Origin: Paramecium tetraurelia
Taxonomy: Eukaryota > Ciliophora > Oligohymenophorea > Peniculida > Parameciidae
DNA length: 64,000 nt
Reading direction: 5' to 3'
Assembly: GCF_000165425.1 (NCBI RefSeq)
Contig: NW_001799266.1
Span: 248,001 to 312,000 of the forward strand
Every line of letters starts with the position of its first letter. The first letter of the stretch is position 1. This document shows, in pieces, positions 60,954 to 64,000 of the stretch. The translations under genes and the position numbers were made by a program. The notes beneath the pieces were generated by a model, which saw only the letters and a program-made list of their open reading frames with translations, searched no databases and was not told where the DNA came from.

Positions 60954-61942
60954 ATGCGGTCGCCATCTCTATTTTCACCAGTATTTATCTTTGAGATAAT
61001 AAAAGTCTAAGCAACAAAGATATGAAAAGCAAAATGGGTCTTTTTAAACATTTTCAACAACCAATTAAGTGAACAAAGCTCAATTGGCTGATTTTCGAAA
61101 AGAAATACGCAATAATATTAGTTAAAGAGAACCTTTTGTTCCACAATAGGAAAATAAGCCAATCTCACTAACAAACTGGAAGAAGCATGAAAGAAAAAAT
61201 ACGTAATTTTTTGAAATTAATTAAAGAGATGGCAATGTGGCTAAATATATGGCAAGGTCTTCTCCTAAGAAAAGCTTACCTGGTGGGTTAAATGTAGAAG
61301 AGATCTTGTAAGTATACATTATATTCTTAGCAACAGCCAAAAGAAATTTATAGATAAGAATTAGTCCCAAAATACTTTTTATTATTAACAATAAAGAAAA
61401 GTGGATTAACTATTTAAAAAGGACCATAATGATTCTTTTAGTAAATAAGACAATTCATTTTCTAATTTATTGAAACCAAAGAAGTCATCTTAAGCACTGT
61501 TATCAAGATAATCAGGAAGAGATTAATCTCCAATTAACTTAGAAAGATTTAGAAGTTGGGACACAAAGTTAGATCTTCAACTAAAGCAATTAAATAACTC
61601 TAAAGATATTAGTTTCTATAAATATTCCTAACAACCTTAAAAAGAGAATATTTATGAGACTAGTAAACCACTTTAAACAAAAGATATCTTTAATATCAAT
61701 AAGAATGCTAATAACTTTAATAAATTTTTAAAGAGTTCTTCCCCACCTAAATTTATTGAAAAGATACCCTTAACAGAAATAGTTAAAATGCAGTCATACT
61801 TCTCATAATTACCCACTGTGGAAATTACGACTATCCCAAGAGGGTAAATTTTTTATTTAAACTTTTAAGATATATTTAAGAACTATAGAACTTATAGCAA
61901 ACACTGGCTAGAGTAGTCAGATAGTCATCATAAATTATTTGA
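60954..61942 (+). CDS. Basic Ser/Gln/Asn-rich protein, unknown
   Basis: Introns of 25, 23 and 26 nt leave 304 residues. It starts MRSPSLFSPSKQQRYEK and is rich in Ser-Pro and Lys (ARSSPKKSLPGGLNVEE, LKSSSPPKFIEKIP), then ends in a short coiled coil (YIQELQNLQQTLARVV). All three introns fit the local rule, which supports a real gene. SP sites suggest phosphorylation; cortex or basal-body scaffold proteins of Paramecium often look like this, but that is only inference. Confidence 0.6.
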
Positions 61943-62129
61943 TCTATTATTGTATCATTTTTATAAACAATTCGTATTTTCTAAATGATCAGGGATATCT
62001 TATGCACTCAGTTGACATAAACATCTTATACAAAAGCATGATCCTTTACATTTTCCTGAGTTACATTAGTAAATTAGTCTATCGATCAAAATTTCAGTGA
62101 TCCCCTAACAAACAAAGCATGGAATAAAA

Positions 62130-62921
62130 TCAGCTATACTTATTATTCTGATTTTCTTTCTTTGTTTAGGGATAGGATTTTCCTATTACTTATTTTGCAA
62201 GGCATTGCAGTTATTTAATTAAAAATGATTATAGTGATCCTTCTTATTATAATAATTTTACCTCTTTTTTTAATTATTCATCGCATTTATAACAAAAATA
62301 AGTGCCACATTTGCAAGTCATAAAACTACAACCTGCTGTTTTTTCAACTAAGATTTTACATTTTGGACATCTGCTAATCTATAATTTTTTCTTTTTTTCT
62401 ATATAACTACCTTCTTTAAGCAATAATGCTTATTCGCAAGTGATTTCAAGTAAATGATCATTATTGCATTTTCTACAATGTTATTATTTACAAACAGGGC
62501 ACTTTTGATGATCTTAAATTATACTTATATAGTAACCTGCAAATTTCCATATCATAAATTTATACGAGCAAGATTAATTCTTACATGCTACAAGGATTTC
62601 ATCATCTATCAAATATTCTATAAGGTTTTGCTTAATTAAAAGTTCACAATATTGTGAATAAAAATCTGAACTAACTATGCTTTATATCCATTAATTATCA
62701 ACAAGCTGAGTATTACAATATGAACATGCGAAATACTTAAGTTAAACCTTTTATTCTCTTATACTTTATTCATATGAAGTTTTTAAACATTGCTTACAAA
62801 AAGAATGTTAGCAGTTTGGAAACCATTGTATGTCAGTCTTCGAAAAATTGGAAAAACATATAAGGCAGCTTTATTATTCATCCATATAAAATTAATAATA
62901 ATTTTATAATATTATTGACAT
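62130..62921 (-). CDS. RBR-type E3 ubiquitin ligase
   Basis: Intron-free, 263 residues. RING1 (CLICFSNFSKTDIQWFPNCQ, then HSFCKQCLKTSYE and CSYC), an IBR (VACKNQSCSYKF, CPVCKQQHCRKC), and RING2 (SRCPKCKILVEKTAGCSFMT, then CKCGTYFCYKCDEQ). The RING2 Cys in KTAGCSFMTCKC is the residue that takes ubiquitin from the E2 in the HHARI/Parkin group. All three zinc domains are present. A short Lys/Gln tail follows. No extra substrate-binding domain is visible, so the target is unknown. Confidence 0.85.
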
Positions 62922-63309
62922 CTTAGACAACAATTATCATTAGAGTCTTAACAATTAATCAAGAAGTCTAGTCATATTTATTCTTTTATCTGATTTTGTC
63001 GAATAACTTTTTTTGATTAAAAATGCTAGTATCTTATATGAAAATTACCAATTAACAATTAATATATATTCTAATTAGGAGTATATTTTGCATAGTCAAC
63101 ATTCTTAATCAATCAAATATTTTAATCTGTATAAATAAATGAAAAATTATTTAAATATTGAGGTTGGTTTTAAAAACTTTACATTACTAGTTAAAAAATG
63201 ATTAAGTATTTATTAATAAAATATTTAATATATATTGATTTGGATATAAAACATCTTTAAATAGAATTTAAAATATATATTTTATAAGTGAAAAGGCTCA
63301 AACTATCTT
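62922..63309. other. Intergenic, 388 bp
   Basis: AT-rich, between two minus-strand genes; nothing recognised. Confidence 0.5.
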
Positions 63310-64000
63310 TCAAATTTATGAATTGTTCGTTGAATGAGGAAAAGACTCTTGTCTAATTAAATAAGAATTTTGGAGAACATTCATTTGTGATAGTGAAAGT
63401 TACATCCCTGTAGACATATTAGTTTCTTAACTAGAAGCATTCGATAAAATTGGAATGCTTTCTTTGAGCATTTATGAATGTGAAAATACACTAGCCATTT
63501 CCTCCCAAAACTTTTAACACATGGAAAAGTCTACATTACGACAAATAATTACATTATTATTAATATTATTATTATTACTAATACTATTGTTAAGGGTAAT
63601 TCTAAAAGACTTAAGAATTATATAAAGATCTAAATTGTTCACTTGGAAATTGCGAATTCTATATGTTAAGTATCTAATTAAGATTTTTGCTTAAACTTTA
63701 ACTTAACACACTTTATGCAGTTATATTTGGTTAAAATTAGTTGTCATCTTCCTCTTTGACCTAGACTTCTGAACTTTCAACTGACGCTATTCCATTCCAA
63801 ACTTCCTCATTTTTTTCATTGATATTATTAAATATATTTTTTTCCTACTCCTTTTCTTTTGTAATAGCATTTAATTTTTTAGATTTCTTTTTTGAAATTT
63901 AAGAATGTTTCTTCTTTTTTACAATACTGTTTTGGCAAGATTAACTACTCTTATTTTAATCCTGCTTTAGAATTTCATCTGATTAATTTGATTTTAATTA
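63310..64000 (-). CDS. Gln-rich protein, N-terminus off the right edge
   Basis: Open from the window end. A Lys-rich part (KKKKHSQISKKKSKKLNAIT), an acidic part (EVWNGIASVESSEVQVKEED), then a poly-Gln/Tyr block from TAA repeats (near 63545-63590). After a 22-nt intron it ends KFWEEMASVFSHSQMLKES, NMSTGMQLSLSQMNVLQNSY and TNNSQI. Disordered, possibly a transcription or RNA regulator. On the plus strand the poly-Gln block looks like a Leu/Ile membrane helix, which is an antisense shadow. Confidence 0.6.

Noticed and set aside
63318-63772. Plus-strand ORF with Leu/Ile helix
   Set aside because: Antisense to a Gln-rich minus gene: the TAA repeats read as Leu/Ile on the other strand. The minus reading has normal protein composition and a clean 22-nt intron.

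Overview
This window is macronuclear DNA of a ciliate, most likely Paramecium or a close relative. Three things show it. Conserved proteins (PP2A-type phosphatase, Rab2, ARL3, USP, aquaporin, Rav1) read through only if TAA and TAG mean Gln and TGA alone is stop. Coding regions are cut by very short introns, mostly 19-30 nt, starting GTA and ending TAG, or often AAG. Genes are packed tightly in AT-rich DNA, some divergent start codons lying only 10-50 bp apart. Because TAA/TAG are sense codons, a standard-code ORF scan shows only fragments; the coordinates here come from reading with the ciliate code and removing introns. For most models I checked that exon lengths sum to a multiple of three.

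Layout. 1-7.4 kb: partial coiled-coil gene, MYCBP-like adaptor, cyclin, multipass membrane protein, a doubtful gene and an alveolin-like cortical protein. 8.7-14.2 kb: polycystin-2-like channel, tiny membrane protein, and a VHS / coiled-coil / adaptin-appendage-like protein. 14.9-21 kb: small unknown genes, a Cys-rich surface protein and an unknown, possibly mitochondrial protein. 21.1-24.3 kb: DUSP-containing ubiquitin protease. 24.7-28.9 kb: three consecutive same-strand genes (CK1-like kinase, PP2A/PP4-type phosphatase, UDP-GlcNAc pyrophosphorylase-like protein), each altered in a key catalytic motif. 28.9-31.4 kb: PX-BAR sorting nexin, aquaporin, ribosomal protein eL34. 31.7-39.7 kb: TPPP-like two-module protein, zinc-ribbon protein, zinc-knuckle protein, centriole protein POC1 and a Gln-rich protein. 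40.7-46 kb: ARL3, a CHCH-type mitochondrial protein, a CHY zinc protein, Rab2, membrane proteins and a ubiquitin-fold protein with a CaaX-like tail. 46-52.3 kb: a roughly 2000-residue Rav1/DMXL V-ATPase assembly factor. 53-64 kb: a Lys-rich protein, a damaged and duplicated eEF1-gamma locus around a 150-N gap, a B-box/WD40 protein, an unknown protein, an RBR ubiquitin ligase and a Gln-rich gene running off the right edge.

There is no operon logic. Shared themes are cilia and basal bodies (POC1, ARL3, MYCBP, TPPP-like, PKD2-like), endolysosomal traffic (SNX, Rab2, VHS-appendage, Rav1) and ubiquitin (USP, RBR, UBL). I saw no rRNA, tRNA, CRISPR or recognisable transposon. Single-base frameshifts in otherwise well-conserved genes, and a gap-edge repeat in which every mismatch is an A, warn that part of the oddness may be assembly error.
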